Counted from the stretch's first letter, positions 35,345 through 44,990 are shown. The stretch is DNA of 64,000 nucleotides from Pseudoclavibacter chungangensis (GCF_013410545.1 NZ_JACCFV010000001.1:930001-994000), one strand, 5' to 3'. Notes: generated by a model not told the origin, from the sequence alone. Numbers and translations: made by a program.

Positions 35345-35667
35345 CCTACGTGATCGCGTTGCCGTGCGTCGACGTGAAGGATCGTGCCTGCGTCGACGAA
35401 TGCCCGGTCGACTGCATCTACGAGGGTGAACGCATGCTGTACATCCACCCCGACGAATGCGTGGACTGCGGGGCGTGCGAACCCGTGTGCCCCGTCGAGG
35501 CGATCTACTACGAGGACGACCTCCCCGACCAGTGGGCCGACTACTACAAGGCCAACGTCGAGTTCTTCGACGAGGTGGGCTCGCCGGGCGGTGCGGCGAA
35601 GGTCGGCGTCATCGAGGCCGATCACCCGATCGTCGCCGCACTCCCGCCGCAGGGGGACGAGGCGTGA
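35341..35667 (+). CDS. fdxA: 7Fe ferredoxin
   Basis: A 108-residue 7Fe ferredoxin carrying electrons for oxidoreductases. Cys9, Cys17 and Cys50 should hold the [3Fe-4S] cluster and Cys21, Cys40, Cys43 and Cys46 the [4Fe-4S] cluster; Cys25 is also present. The second half ([23 protein letters not shown]) is the C-terminal extension of FdxA of actinobacteria. The GTG start overlaps the upstream stop by 4 nt (GTGA) and the TGA overlaps dapC likewise. Confidence 0.95.
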   Translation: MTYVIALPCVDVKDRACVDECPVDCIYEGERMLYIHPDECVDCGACEPVCPVEAIYYEDDLPDQWADYYKANVEFFDEVGSPGGAAKVGVIEADHPIVAALPPQGDEA

Positions 35668-36767
35668 GCCTCGGACCGCTCCCGGAGTACCCCTGGGACG
35701 CCGTCGCGCCCTACCGCGAACGCGCCGCATCCCACCCCGGCGGACTGGTCGACCTGTCGATCGGCTCGCCGGTCGACCCCGTGCCCGAGATCGCCCGCCG
35801 CGCGCTCGCCGAGGCCGCGGACGCACACGCCTACCCGACGACCCAGGGGAGTCCGGCGTCGCGGCGCGCGGTCGCCGAGTGGTTCGCGCGACGCCGGGGC
35901 GTGCCGGGGCTCGACGTCGACGACGCCCTGCTCACCGTCGGCTCCAAGGAATTCGTCGCGACGACCGCGTTCTTCCTCGGCCTGGGGGCCGGGGACACGA
36001 TCGTGCAACCGCCCGCCGCCTACCCGACCTACGCGATGGGGGCGGCGTTCGCCGGTGCGGCGATCGCCTCGGTCGACGATCCCGACGAGTGGCCCGAGAC
36101 GACGCGCCTCGTGTGGTTGAACTCGCCCGGGAACCCCGACGGACGCGTGCTCGACCGGGCCGCCCTGCGTCGGGCGGTCGAGCGCGCCCGCGAACTCGGC
36201 GCGATCGTCGTGTCGGACGAGTGCTACGCCGAACTCGGCTGGGGGCGCTGGGCCGACGAGCCCGTCCCCTCGCTCCTCGATCCCGACGTCACCGGCGGTG
36301 ACCTGACGGGCCTCATCGCGTGCTCGTCGCTCTCGAAGCGCTCCAATCTCGCCGGCTACCGGGCCGCCTACGCCGCGGGGGACCGAGCGCTCGTGCGGCG
36401 GCTCGTCACGGCACGCAAGCACGCGGGCCTCATCGTGCCGGCGCTCGTGCAGCACGTCGTCGCCGTCGTGCTCGCCGACGACGAGCACGCGGACGCGCAA
36501 CGCGATCGCTACGCCGCGCGTCGCGCGCGCCTGTTGCCCGCGGCAGAACGTTTCGGCCTGCGCATCGAGGGCTCGGATGCCGGCCTCTACCTGTGGGGAA
36601 CGCGCGACGAGGACGCCTGGGCGACCCTCGGCGCGCTGGCCGACCGCGGCGTGCTCGCGGGCCCGGGCCCGTTCTACGGCGAGGCCGGCGCGCGGTTCGT
36701 GCGCCTCTCGATCACCGCGAGTGACGAACGCATCGCCGAGGCCGCGCGACGACTCGCTGAGGACTGA
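35664..36767 (+). CDS. dapC: Succinyldiaminopimelate transaminase
   Basis: A 367-residue fold-type I PLP aminotransferase. NSPGNP is at 153-158, Asp185 and Tyr188 contact the cofactor, and the Schiff-base lysine is Lys225 in [13 protein letters not shown]. It converts N-succinyl-2-amino-6-ketopimelate to N-succinyl-diaminopimelate in lysine and peptidoglycan precursor synthesis. Position directly after fdxA is the conserved actinobacterial context for DapC, and dapD and dapE lie about 3-5 kb on. The GTG start overlaps fdxA (GTGA). Confidence 0.92.
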   Translation: MSLGPLPEYPWDAVAPYRERAASHPGGLVDLSIGSPVDPVPEIARRALAEAADAHAYPTTQGSPASRRAVAEWFARRRGVPGLDVDDALLTVGSKEFVATTAFFLGLGAGDTIVQPPAAYPTYAMGAAFAGAAIASVDDPDEWPETTRLVWLNSPGNPDGRVLDRAALRRAVERARELGAIVVSDECYAELGWGRWADEPVPSLLDPDVTGGDLTGLIACSSLSKRSNLAGYRAAYAAGDRALVRRLVTARKHAGLIVPALVQHVVAVVLADDEHADAQRDRYAARRARLLPAAERFGLRIEGSDAGLYLWGTRDEDAWATLGALADRGVLAGPGPFYGEAGARFVRLSITASDERIAEAARRLAED

Positions 36768-36865
36768 GCGAGCCCGTCCGGCGCGGTCCGGAGCAGGATT
36801 TGCATCGGCTCGACAACGAAACGACGGTTCCGTTGTGCAGTCGACGAGGGCGCCCGGAGGGCCAG

Positions 36866-36876
36866 TAGGCTATAAC
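36866..36876 (+). promoter_or_regulatory. -10 region of gltA
   Basis: Overlapping hexamers TAGGCT (36866-36871) and TATAAC (36871-36876) lie about 60 nt upstream of the gltA start. AAGGAGG (36924-36930) is the ribosome site. No clear -35 is seen. The interval 36768-36934 holds nothing else recognisable. Confidence 0.4.
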
Positions 36877-36934
36877 GGCTGCCCGCGGCGACTCCGCCGT
36901 CGCAGCGACCGACCACGAGTTTCAAGGAGGATCT

Positions 36935-38257
<1,323 letters not shown>

Positions 38258-38291
38258 CGGTGCCGGTCGCGGTCGCGACCGCTCGGCCCCG

Positions 38292-38331
38292 ACGAGGGTG
38301 GTCCCCGCGTGATCGCGGGGGCCACCCTCGT
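38292..38331 (+). terminator. Hairpin terminator after gltA
   Basis: An 18-bp stem (ACGAGGGTGG.. pairing with ..CCACCCTCGT, one G-U) with loop TGAT, 35 nt past the gltA stop, and a short T/C-rich tail. It also lies beyond the 3' end of the convergent quinone-reductase gene. Confidence 0.75.
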
Positions 38332-38367
38332 TCGTCGTCCCGTCGCGCTCGGCCGGGGCGGGCCAGT

Positions 38368-38988
38368 TCAGGCGACGTGCGCGACGGGGCGCCAGGAGGG
38401 GACGGGTGTCGCCGTCCCGGCATCTACCCGGGCATCGCGCGCGCCGAGCGATCGTGCGCGCTCGAGCCACCGGCGCCGGCGCTCGTCGTCGGTGCCCTTG
38501 ACGCCGAGGAAGCGGTTGACCGCAACGGGGCGGATGCCGCAGAACCCCAGGATGTTGCGCTTCAGGACGGCCGCGGCGGGCGTTCCGGGAACGATCGCGC
38601 CGTACCAGGGCGTGTCGGCGAGCAGCAGGACGCGCCCGCGACGGCCCCGGAGGAGCCCCTCGGGGAGTCCGCTCTGCCGGTAGCGGTACTCGTGTCCCGG
38701 GAGCAGGACCCGATCGAAGAACCCCTTCAGGAGTGCCGGGGTCGATGCCCACCACATGGGGGTGGCGACGACGATCCGCGTGGCGGCGTGGAGCGCGACC
38801 TTCGCGTCGATGAGGTCCGGTTCGAGCGGCGTCCGGGCGCGATAGCCGTATCGCAGGATCGGGTCGAACTCGAGATCGCGCAGTGCGAGGACGCGAGCGT
38901 CCCCGTGGCCCTCGGCGTATGCGCGGGCCATCGAGGCGGTGAGTGAGGCGGGATTCGGGTGGCCGTCGATGACGAGAGCGGCGCTCAT
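38368..38988 (-). CDS. NAD(P)H:quinone oxidoreductase-like flavoprotein
   Basis: A 206-residue flavodoxin-fold protein of the NQO1/MdaB-WrbA-type NAD(P)H dehydrogenase family. The N-terminus VIDGHPNPASLTASMARAY is the FMN/FAD phosphate loop, and MWWASTPALLKGFFDRVL is the family signature around the flavin. It would reduce quinones or related electrophiles by two electrons. It diverges from a TetR gene and shares its operator region, so induction by electrophiles through that repressor is likely. Confidence 0.88.
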   Translation of the reverse strand: MSAALVIDGHPNPASLTASMARAYAEGHGDARVLALRDLEFDPILRYGYRARTPLEPDLIDAKVALHAATRIVVATPMWWASTPALLKGFFDRVLLPGHEYRYRQSGLPEGLLRGRRGRVLLLADTPWYGAIVPGTPAAAVLKRNILGFCGIRPVAVNRFLGVKGTDDERRRRWLERARSLGARDARVDAGTATPVPSWRPVAHVA

Positions 38989-39000
38989 GATGATCCTATC

Positions 39001-39031
39001 TTGACACTGTCCAGTAGATTGACACTGTCAA
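39001..39031. promoter_or_regulatory. Tandem TetR-type operators between divergent genes
   Basis: Two copies of TTGACACTGTC 18 bp apart. The right one (39019-39031) is a perfect 6-1-6 palindrome, TTGACA-C-TGTCAA; the left (39001-39013) ends CCA instead of CAA. The right TTGACA also makes a consensus -35 with GATACG 17 nt later, just before the tetR ATG; the left copy abuts a TAGGAT -10 (38993-38998, minus) for the reductase gene. Repressor bound here would block both promoters. Confidence 0.65.
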
Positions 39032-39052
39032 GTTAGGAGACGATACGGGGAC

Positions 39053-39622
39053 ATGTCAACCGCCCGGGGTGCCTACCATCACGGTGATCTCGCCGTGGCG
39101 CTCGAGCGTGCTGCGATGGAGTTGCTCGCGCAGCGGCCCGCCGCGGAGATCAGCCTCCGCGAGGTCGCACGGGCGGCCGACGCCAGCCACAACGCGCCCT
39201 ACCACCACTTCGCCGACCGGCGCGGCCTGCTGAAGGTGTTGGCCGAGCGGAGCATGGCGGCACTGCTGGACGATGTGCGCGCGGCCGCCGCCGAGGCGTC
39301 GTCACCCGTCGACGTGGTGCGGCGGGGCGGGACGGCCTACATCGTCTTCGCGGTCGAACGCTCGAACGCGTTCGCCGTGATCTACGACCCCACGGTGTGC
39401 GTGCCCGGCGCACCGACCGAGACGATGGGGCCGCTCATCGCGTCACTCGAGACGCTGCTCGGCGAGGCGTCGGGCCGGATCGGCGTCGATCCGACCGCGG
39501 TGTGGGGCCTCGTGCACGGGCTCGGAACACTCGCGGCGGCGGGCCACTTCGGTCTCGAGGACGCCGTCACCGCGTTCGAGTCCGCGCTCGCGCGCCTGAC
39601 GTCGCCCGGCTCCGCGACGTAG
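39053..39622 (+). CDS. TetR-family transcriptional regulator
   Basis: A 189-residue TetR-type repressor. The N-terminal HTH is SLREVARAADASHNAPYHHFADRRGLL, a textbook TetR recognition helix region; the rest is an all-helical ligand/dimer domain (TetR_C WHG-like). It diverges from the quinone reductase gene and probably represses it and itself from the tandem operators. The ATG at 39053 lies at or near the predicted transcription start; AGGAGA is 12 nt upstream, too far for a typical site. Confidence 0.87.
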   Translation: MSTARGAYHHGDLAVALERAAMELLAQRPAAEISLREVARAADASHNAPYHHFADRRGLLKVLAERSMAALLDDVRAAAAEASSPVDVVRRGGTAYIVFAVERSNAFAVIYDPTVCVPGAPTETMGPLIASLETLLGEASGRIGVDPTAVWGLVHGLGTLAAAGHFGLEDAVTAFESALARLTSPGSAT

Positions 39623-39626
39623 CCAC

Positions 39627-39683
39627 ATCCAGCCGGGTTGTTGCTACCGGGCCGCGGGCCCGGTAGCAACAACCCGGCTGGAT
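39627..39683. terminator. Palindromic terminator-like element, copy 2
   Basis: Same core (AGCCGGGTTGTTGCTACC and its complement) as at 4171, but flanked by ATCC and GGAT instead of A and T tracts; the 57-nt inverted repeat is perfect apart from three central bases. It lies between the stops of the convergent tetR and dapD genes. Without a U tract it may terminate less well than the other copies. Confidence 0.65.
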
Positions 39684-39697
39684 CGAGGCGCGTGACG

Positions 39698-40684
39698 TCA
39701 GTCGTGCAGCGCGGCGTTCAGCTCGACGCCCGCACCCGCGCGGCGCAGCGCCTCGACCGCACCCGACACCGAGTTGCGCCGGAACAGCAGATTCGGCACG
39801 CCCGAGAGCTCGACGGCCTTCACCGCGCGGGGCTCACCGAGCTCGCCGTCCGCGTTCCCGGCACCCGACAGGAGCACCTTCGTGCCCGCCGTGACGTAGA
39901 GGCCGGCCTCCACGAGCGAGTCGTCACCGAGCGAGATCCCGATGCCCGAGTTCGCGCCGAGCAGCGCACGCTCACCGATCGAGATGCGCTGCGTGCCGCC
40001 ACCCGAGAGCGTCCCCATGATCGACGCGCCACCGCCGATGTCGGAACCGTCGCCCACGACGACACCCTGCGAGACCCGACCCTCCACCATCGAGGCACCG
40101 AGCGTGCCCGCGTTGAAGTTCACGAAACCCTCGTGCATGACGACGGTGCCCGGCGCGAGGTGCGCACCGAGACGGACCCGCCCCGCGTCCGCGATCCGGA
40201 CGCGCTGGGGCGTCACGTAGTCGAGCAGACGAGGGAACTTGTCGATCGCGTAGACCTGGATGCCGTCGCGACGCAGGTGCGGACGCAGGCGCGCCACCGC
40301 GTCGGCGTCCATGGGGCCGACGTTGGTCCACGCATTGTTCGGAAGGTGGGCGAACACGCCGTCGAGCGAGATCGTGTTCGGCCGGACGAGCAGATGGCTC
40401 AACAGGTGCAGTCGGAGGTACGCGTCCTCGACCGAGGCGACGGGCTCCTGCAGCGCCGACTCGACGACGACGGGGACGATACGCACCTCGCGCCGGGTGT
40501 CCTCGTGCTGGAGATCCGAGAGCTCGGCGGGAGCGATGTGCGGGTCGCGGCCGTCGGGCAGACGGCCGAGGGCGGGGGCGGGGAACCAGGCGTCGAGCAC
40601 GGAACCGTCGACCGTGATCGTGGCGAGACCGTCGCCCCAGGCGTGGGTCGGGGCGGACTCGGGCTCGGGCTGCTGCGTCGTCAT
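39698..40684 (-). CDS. dapD: 2,3,4,5-tetrahydropyridine-2,6-dicarboxylate N-succinyltransferase
   Basis: A 328-residue succinyl-CoA-dependent enzyme of the succinylase branch of diaminopimelate synthesis. The C-terminal half is a left-handed beta helix (VMHEGFVNFNAGTLGASMVEGRVSQGVVVG, then GTLSGGG), the N-terminal half the actinobacterial DapD domain (NTISLDGVFAHLPNNAWTN). Length and motifs match mycobacterial/corynebacterial DapD. The ATG at 40684 has TACCCT 6 nt upstream. It diverges from dapE across 66 bp. Confidence 0.95.
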   Translation of the reverse strand: MTTQQPEPESAPTHAWGDGLATITVDGSVLDAWFPAPALGRLPDGRDPHIAPAELSDLQHEDTRREVRIVPVVVESALQEPVASVEDAYLRLHLLSHLLVRPNTISLDGVFAHLPNNAWTNVGPMDADAVARLRPHLRRDGIQVYAIDKFPRLLDYVTPQRVRIADAGRVRLGAHLAPGTVVMHEGFVNFNAGTLGASMVEGRVSQGVVVGDGSDIGGGASIMGTLSGGGTQRISIGERALLGANSGIGISLGDDSLVEAGLYVTAGTKVLLSGAGNADGELGEPRAVKAVELSGVPNLLFRRNSVSGAVEALRRAGAGVELNAALHD

Positions 40685-40690
40685 GCCCCC

Positions 40691-40696
40691 AGGGTA
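40691..40696 (-). promoter_or_regulatory. -10 hexamer, leaderless promoter of dapD
   Basis: TACCCT on the minus strand ends 6 nt before the dapD ATG (40684). The divergent dapE hexamer is only 41 bp away. Confidence 0.5.
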
Positions 40697-40737
40697 CTGA
40701 CCGGAGCGTTCCGAGAGGACCCGGGAGCGCCCCCGCG

Positions 40738-40743
40738 TACACT
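40738..40743 (+). promoter_or_regulatory. -10 hexamer, leaderless promoter of dapE
   Basis: TACACT ends 7 nt before the dapE ATG (40751), which has no Shine-Dalgarno site. Confidence 0.5.
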
Positions 40744-40750
40744 CGTCACC

Positions 40751-41908
40751 ATGTCCGCCGACGTCACCCCGCCCGCCGACCGACAGCAGCACCCCGCCGG
40801 ACTCGATCCCTCGGTCTCGGCCGTCGAGCTCACCCGAGCGCTGTGCGACATCCCCTCCGTCTCCGGCAGCGAGTCGGTGCTCGCCGATGCCGTCGAGGCC
40901 GCGCTCGACGAGGCCCCGCACCTTCGCGTCACCCGCTTCGGGAACACGGTCGTCGCGCGCACCGAGCTGGGCCGCGCCCAGCGGGTCGCGATCGCCGGGC
41001 ACCTCGACACGGTGCCGATCAACGACAACCTCCCGACGCGTCTCGTCGAGGTCTCGCCGGACGAGGCGGCGGCGGACGTCGAGGGAACCGAGCCCGGCGC
41101 CTACCTTTGGGGGAGGGGCACGGTCGACATGAAGGCCGGCGTCGCGGTCCAGTTGAAGCTCGCGATCGAACTGACCGAACCGGTCGTCGACGTGACCTGG
41201 CTCTGGTACGACAACGAGGAGGTCTCGGCCGAGCTGAACGGCCTCGGGCACCTCGCGGACGCACGGCCCGAACTCCTGCGGGCCGACTTCGCGATCCTCG
41301 GTGAACCGACCCGCGGTCTCGTCGAGGGGGGCTGCAACGGCTCCATGCGGATCGACGTCCGGACGCACGGGCGTCGAGCGCACTCCGCCAGGGCGTGGAC
41401 GGGGAGCAACGCGATCCACGCGGCCGCACCGATCCTGGCGCGGCTCGCGGCCTACGAACCGGCCACCGTGCACGTCGACGGGCTCGACTACCGCGAGGGC
41501 CTCAATGCCGTGCGCATCTCGGGCGGCGTCGCGGGCAACGTGATCCCCGACGAGTGCGTCGTGCACGTCAACTACCGGTTCGCGCCGAGCACGTCCGTCG
41601 AGGACGCGGAGGCGTGGTTGCGGACGTTCTTCGACGGCTTCGAGGTCGAGGTCGTCGATCGCTCCCCGGGTGCCCGGCCGGGCCTCGACGCGCCGGTCGC
41701 CGCCGCGTTCGTCGCGGCGGTCGACGCGGAGCCCCGACCCAAGTACGGGTGGACCGACGTCGCGCGCTTCTCCGCACTCGGTGTCCCGGCCGTCAACTAC
41801 GGCCCGGGTGACCCGCAGAAGGCGCACGCGGACGACGAGCGCGTCCCGCTCGCCCAGATCGACCGCGTCGAGCAGGGCCTTCGCCGGTATCTCACGGGCC
41901 TGTCGTGA
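40751..41908 (+). CDS. dapE: Succinyl-diaminopimelate desuccinylase
   Basis: A 385-residue M20-family metallohydrolase that removes succinate from N-succinyl-LL-diaminopimelate. Metal and catalytic residues are visible in AIAGHLDTVP, GRGTVDMKAG (Asp), YDNEEVSAELNGLG (paired Glu) and the final AVNYGPGDPQKAHADDE (His). The dimerisation insert contains HGRRAHSARAWTGSNAIH. It completes, with dapC and dapD in this window, the succinylase steps to LL-DAP. The mannosyltransferase gene overlaps its end by 4 nt (GTGA). Confidence 0.95.
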   Translation: MSADVTPPADRQQHPAGLDPSVSAVELTRALCDIPSVSGSESVLADAVEAALDEAPHLRVTRFGNTVVARTELGRAQRVAIAGHLDTVPINDNLPTRLVEVSPDEAAADVEGTEPGAYLWGRGTVDMKAGVAVQLKLAIELTEPVVDVTWLWYDNEEVSAELNGLGHLADARPELLRADFAILGEPTRGLVEGGCNGSMRIDVRTHGRRAHSARAWTGSNAIHAAAPILARLAAYEPATVHVDGLDYREGLNAVRISGGVAGNVIPDECVVHVNYRFAPSTSVEDAEAWLRTFFDGFEVEVVDRSPGARPGLDAPVAAAFVAAVDAEPRPKYGWTDVARFSALGVPAVNYGPGDPQKAHADDERVPLAQIDRVEQGLRRYLTGLS

Positions 41909-43185
41909 GCGGGCGCGACGAGGCGACGGCGCCCTCCCCGTCGGTGGGGATCGGGGTGGACCGCACCCCGTTCACCGTCTCGCACGACACACGGCAGACC
42001 TACGCGGGCTACTACTGGTCGAAACTGCCGCTCTGGTTGCAGATCGTCGTCGTCTACGTCGCCTCGCGGCTCCTCGCGACCACGATCATGCTCGCGTTCG
42101 CCGCGAACCAGGACGACACCTGGCAGACGAGTGCGCGCCCCGGCCTCGTGGAGTTCTCGAACCTCTGGGACGCGCAGTGGTACGAGCGCATCGCGACCGG
42201 CGGCTATCCGTCCGAGCTCCCGAGGAACGACGAGGGGCGGGTGACCGAGAACGCGTGGGCGTTCATGCCCGTGTATCCGATGCTCGTGCGGATCGGGATG
42301 CTCCTGACGGGTCTCCCGTTCGGTGTGGTCGCGATGACGCTCTCGCTCGTGTTCGGGCTCGTCTCGGCGTTCCTCTTCCACCGCCTCATGACGACGGTGC
42401 TCGATCGCTCGACGGCGATGTTCGCGACGGTGCTCTATTGCATCGCACCGCTCAGCCCGATGCTGCAGGTCGGCTACGCCGAGAGCCTGCAGATGTGCTT
42501 CGTCTCGGCGCTGCTCATCTGCCTCGTCGAACGACGATGGGCGCTCATGGCGCCGCTCGTCGTCCTGGCGTCCTTCACGAGGCCGTCGGGACTCGCGTGG
42601 GCCCTCACGCTCGGTCTGTACTTCCTCTACCGCTGGTGGCGGCTGCGGCGCGACGGACTCGAGTTCCCCCGTCGGGACGTCGTCGCGCTCCTCGGGCTCG
42701 GGGCGCTCTCGGTGCTCGCCGGGTTCGGGTGGCTCCTGGTCGCCTGGCTCGTGACGGGTGACTTCCACGCGTACCTCGACACCGAGCTCGCGTGGCGCGC
42801 CCACTACACGGGCCCGGGCGAACTCGTGCCGTTCACCGCGTGGTACCACGCGGGCGAGTTCTGGATCGGCGGCGTCGCCGGCATCGTCACCGTGACCGTC
42901 GTCCTGCTCGCGATGGCCGTCCTGCTCGCGCTGCCCATCATGCGCCGGCTCGGCATCGAGATCCGGCTCTGGCTCGTGAGCTACGTGCTCTACCTCGTCG
43001 CGGTGTTCTTCCCGCAGTCGTCCGTGTTCCGGCTCTTCATGCCGATCTTCCCCGTCCTCGGGGTGCTCGCGCTCCCGCGCTCGCCCCTCGTGCGGGTCCT
43101 GCTCGTCGCCGGCTCGATCGTGGGGCAGCTCGTGTGGATCACGTGGTGCTGGTACGTCATCGGGCACGACTGGACGCCGCCGTGA
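41905..43185 (+). CDS. PIG-V-type membrane mannosyltransferase
   Basis: A 426-residue polytopic membrane protein with about ten membrane segments. The first extracytoplasmic loop carries FSNLWDAQWYERIATGGYP, the W-D-x-x-W/H-Y-x-x-I-A signature of PIG-V/GT-C mannosyltransferases, and ENAWAFMPVYPMLVR follows as in that family. Such proteins transfer mannose from polyprenyl-phosphate-mannose to an envelope glycolipid or protein. The GTG start overlaps the dapE stop. A hairpin separates it from the convergent sodA. Confidence 0.83.
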   Translation: MSGRDEATAPSPSVGIGVDRTPFTVSHDTRQTYAGYYWSKLPLWLQIVVVYVASRLLATTIMLAFAANQDDTWQTSARPGLVEFSNLWDAQWYERIATGGYPSELPRNDEGRVTENAWAFMPVYPMLVRIGMLLTGLPFGVVAMTLSLVFGLVSAFLFHRLMTTVLDRSTAMFATVLYCIAPLSPMLQVGYAESLQMCFVSALLICLVERRWALMAPLVVLASFTRPSGLAWALTLGLYFLYRWWRLRRDGLEFPRRDVVALLGLGALSVLAGFGWLLVAWLVTGDFHAYLDTELAWRAHYTGPGELVPFTAWYHAGEFWIGGVAGIVTVTVVLLAMAVLLALPIMRRLGIEIRLWLVSYVLYLVAVFFPQSSVFRLFMPIFPVLGVLALPRSPLVRVLLVAGSIVGQLVWITWCWYVIGHDWTPP

Positions 43186-43209
43186 TACGCACCGCCGCGT
43201 GAACGCCGT

Positions 43210-43235
43210 GGGCCCGCACCGGTTGGTGCGGGCCC
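43210..43235. terminator. Hairpin between the mannosyltransferase gene and sodA
   Basis: GGGCCCGCACC pairs perfectly with GGTGCGGGCCC around a GGTT loop (11 bp). It lies between convergent stops and can serve both directions; on the minus strand no long U tract follows. Confidence 0.65.
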
Positions 43236-43253
43236 GTGGTGTGTGTGGGTGTG

Positions 43254-43850
43254 TTAGTTGGTTGCGGTGGTGTAGCGCTCGGCGACGTCGTTCCAGTTGA
43301 CGATGTTCCAGAAGGCCTTGACGTAGTCGGCGCGGACGTTCTGGTAGTCGAGGTAGTAGGCGTGTTCCCAGACGTCGAGCAGGAGCAGGGGGGTGACGCC
43401 GAAGGGGATGTTGCCCTGCTGGTCGAACAGTTGGAAGGTGGTGAGGTTGCCGGCGGTGTCGTCGTAGCCGAGGACGGCCCAGCCGGAGCCCTGGACGCCG
43501 AGGGCGACGGAGGTGAAGAGGTTCTGGAAGTTCTCGATGCTGCCGAAGCGGTTCTCGAGGGCGTCCTTGAGGGCGCCGTGGGGTTCGCCGCCCTCGGGGG
43601 AGAGGTTCTTCCAGAAGATGGAGTGGTTGTTGTGGCCGCCGAGGTTGAAGGCGAGGTCTTTTTCGAGCTTGTTGATGTTGGCGAGGTCGCCGGTGGAGGC
43701 GGCTTCGGCGATCTGCTCGATGGCGGTGTTGGCGCCCTTGACGTAGGCGGCGTGGTGCTTGTCGTGGTGGAGCTCCATGATGCGGCCCGAGATGTGGGGC
43801 TCCAGTGCGGCGTAGTCGTAGGGAAGATCGGGAAGCGTGAATTCAGCCAC
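43254..43850 (-). CDS. sodA: Superoxide dismutase (Mn/Fe family)
   Basis: A 198-residue Fe/Mn superoxide dismutase converting superoxide to hydrogen peroxide and oxygen. Metal ligands are His28 (ELHHDKHH), His76 (GGHNNH), Asp159 and His163 (DVWEHAYY). The protein is standard, but the codons are not: by my count 19 of 22 Ala codons are GCC, none is GCG, and Thr and Ser are nearly all ACC and TCC, whereas neighbours use GCG, ACG and TCG heavily. It also ends in TAA while almost all other genes here end in TGA. Start GTG 43850 with AAAGGA upstream. Confidence 0.96.
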   Translation of the reverse strand: MAEFTLPDLPYDYAALEPHISGRIMELHHDKHHAAYVKGANTAIEQIAEAASTGDLANINKLEKDLAFNLGGHNNHSIFWKNLSPEGGEPHGALKDALENRFGSIENFQNLFTSVALGVQGSGWAVLGYDDTAGNLTTFQLFDQQGNIPFGVTPLLLLDVWEHAYYLDYQNVRADYVKAFWNIVNWNDVAERYTTATN

Positions 43851-43924
43851 GGTTGGTCCTTTCGGTGAGACGTCCCGGCGAGGGTCTGCCCGCCGAGGTT
43901 GGCCCGTCGGAGCCTGCGTTCGCG

Positions 43925-43930
43925 AGCGTA
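43925..43930 (-). promoter_or_regulatory. Possible -10 hexamer of sodA
   Basis: TACGCT on the minus strand, about 75 nt upstream of the sodA GTG. A leader of that length would carry the AAAGGA ribosome site. No clear -35. Confidence 0.3.
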
Positions 43931-44043
43931 CACCCCGGTTCCTGACGGATCCGGAGGGCATGTCATCGGATGACGTGGCCGTGCGTGAGCCGGATTCGAC
44001 ACCACCTGAACACCTCGGGCGGCATTCGCGTGCGCCGCACCGC

Positions 44044-44049
44044 TAAAAT
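44044..44049 (+). promoter_or_regulatory. -10 hexamer of the DUF3117 gene
   Basis: TAAAAT lies 27 nt upstream of the DUF3117 ATG; GGAG (44067-44070) follows as ribosome site 6 nt before the start. Confidence 0.5.
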
Positions 44050-44076
44050 GGTCGGACAACACAGATGGAGGCAGTA

Positions 44077-44247
44077 ATGGCCGCGATGAAGCCGCGTACC
44101 GGTGACGGACCCATGGAAGCAGTCCGCGAGGGCCGGTTGATCATTGTCCGCGTCCCGCTCGAGGGCGGTGGACGCTTGGTCTTCTCGGCGAACGACGACG
44201 AGGCGAGGGAGCTTCGCGACGCCCTCTCGTCCTCGGTGGGCGAGTAG
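44077..44247 (+). CDS. DUF3117 small conserved protein
   Basis: A 56-residue protein of the actinobacterial DUF3117 family, recognised from its near-invariant start MAAMKPRTGDGPMEA and the VRVPLEGGGRLV strand. The family is widespread and of unknown function. GGAG lies 6 nt before the ATG and a TAAAAT -10 farther upstream, suggesting strong expression. It diverges from sodA. Confidence 0.93.
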   Translation: MAAMKPRTGDGPMEAVREGRLIIVRVPLEGGGRLVFSANDDEARELRDALSSSVGE

Positions 44248-44348
44248 CGCGACCGGTCGAGAACGGGGCGCCGGCCCGGGTCCGGGCGGCGCCCCGTTCG
44301 TGCGCCCCGACGCGCGCTCCGCGCGGACGAGCCCCATCGATCGTGCGG

Positions 44349-44978
44349 TCAGGCGCGTTTGGTGATCTGGAGCAGGCCGCCGTCGCCGGGCAGGACGGAG
44401 AGCGCCAGGTCCGGCTGCAGCTCGAACTCGCGCAGGAGCGCGCGGATGCCGCTCGTGATGGGATCACGACGCGCGGGGTCGGAGACCCGGCCGCCGTTGA
44501 GCGCATTGAGCACGACGATGGTCCCGCCCGGACGAACGAGCCGGAGGGCGTGCTGCAGGTGCGCCGCGACGTGGGCGAGGTCGTCGCCCAGCACGACGAG
44601 GTCGTACCCGGCCTCGGTCATGCGCGGCAGCAGGTCGGCCGGTCGGCCGGGGATCATGCGGAGCGTCGCGGGCCGGGCGCCCTGCGACAGCAGGGAGCGT
44701 TTCGCGAGCGCGAGATGCTCCGGCTCGTCGTCGATGGCCGTGAGCGTCGCGGTCGGCGCGCCGCGGCGGAGCCACAGCGACGTGACGCCGACGCCCGTGC
44801 CGACCTCGATGATGGTGCGTGCCCCCGAGGCGGCGGCGAGGAACGCGAGATGGGCGCCGGTCGCGGCCGAGACGGGGCGAAGTCCGAGCTCGAGTGCGTG
44901 CTGGCGGGCGTCGCGCTGGATGTCCGATTCGTCGATCCGTTCCTCGATGAAGCGCGCATTGCGATCGAGTTCGGACAT
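44349..44978 (-). CDS. SAM-dependent O-methyltransferase
   Basis: A 209-residue methyltransferase of the catechol/caffeoyl-CoA O-methyltransferase family 3 (MdmC/Rv1220c-like). The SAM-binding motif I is IIEVGTGVGVTSLW (56-69), the acidic ribose contact is AIDDEPEH, and GYDLVVLGDD and LRLVRPGGTIVVLNAL are the later motifs. This gene next to sec-independent translocase and thyA genes matches the conserved actinobacterial neighbourhood. The ATG at 44978 has TACGCT 6 nt upstream. Confidence 0.9.
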   Translation of the reverse strand: MSELDRNARFIEERIDESDIQRDARQHALELGLRPVSAATGAHLAFLAAASGARTIIEVGTGVGVTSLWLRRGAPTATLTAIDDEPEHLALAKRSLLSQGARPATLRMIPGRPADLLPRMTEAGYDLVVLGDDLAHVAAHLQHALRLVRPGGTIVVLNALNGGRVSDPARRDPITSGIRALLREFELQPDLALSVLPGDGGLLQITKRA

Positions 44979-44984
44979 TCCATC

Positions 44985-44990
44985 AGCGTA
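44985..44990 (-). promoter_or_regulatory. -10 hexamer, leaderless promoter of the O-methyltransferase gene
   Basis: TACGCT on the minus strand ends 6 nt before the ATG at 44978. Confidence 0.5.

Noticed and set aside
39638..39672. Short reading frames through the palindromes that would begin MLLPGPGPGSNNPAF or similar
   Set aside because: They arise from the shared palindrome sequence in three places, span non-coding DNA, and their translation is a by-product of the repeat.
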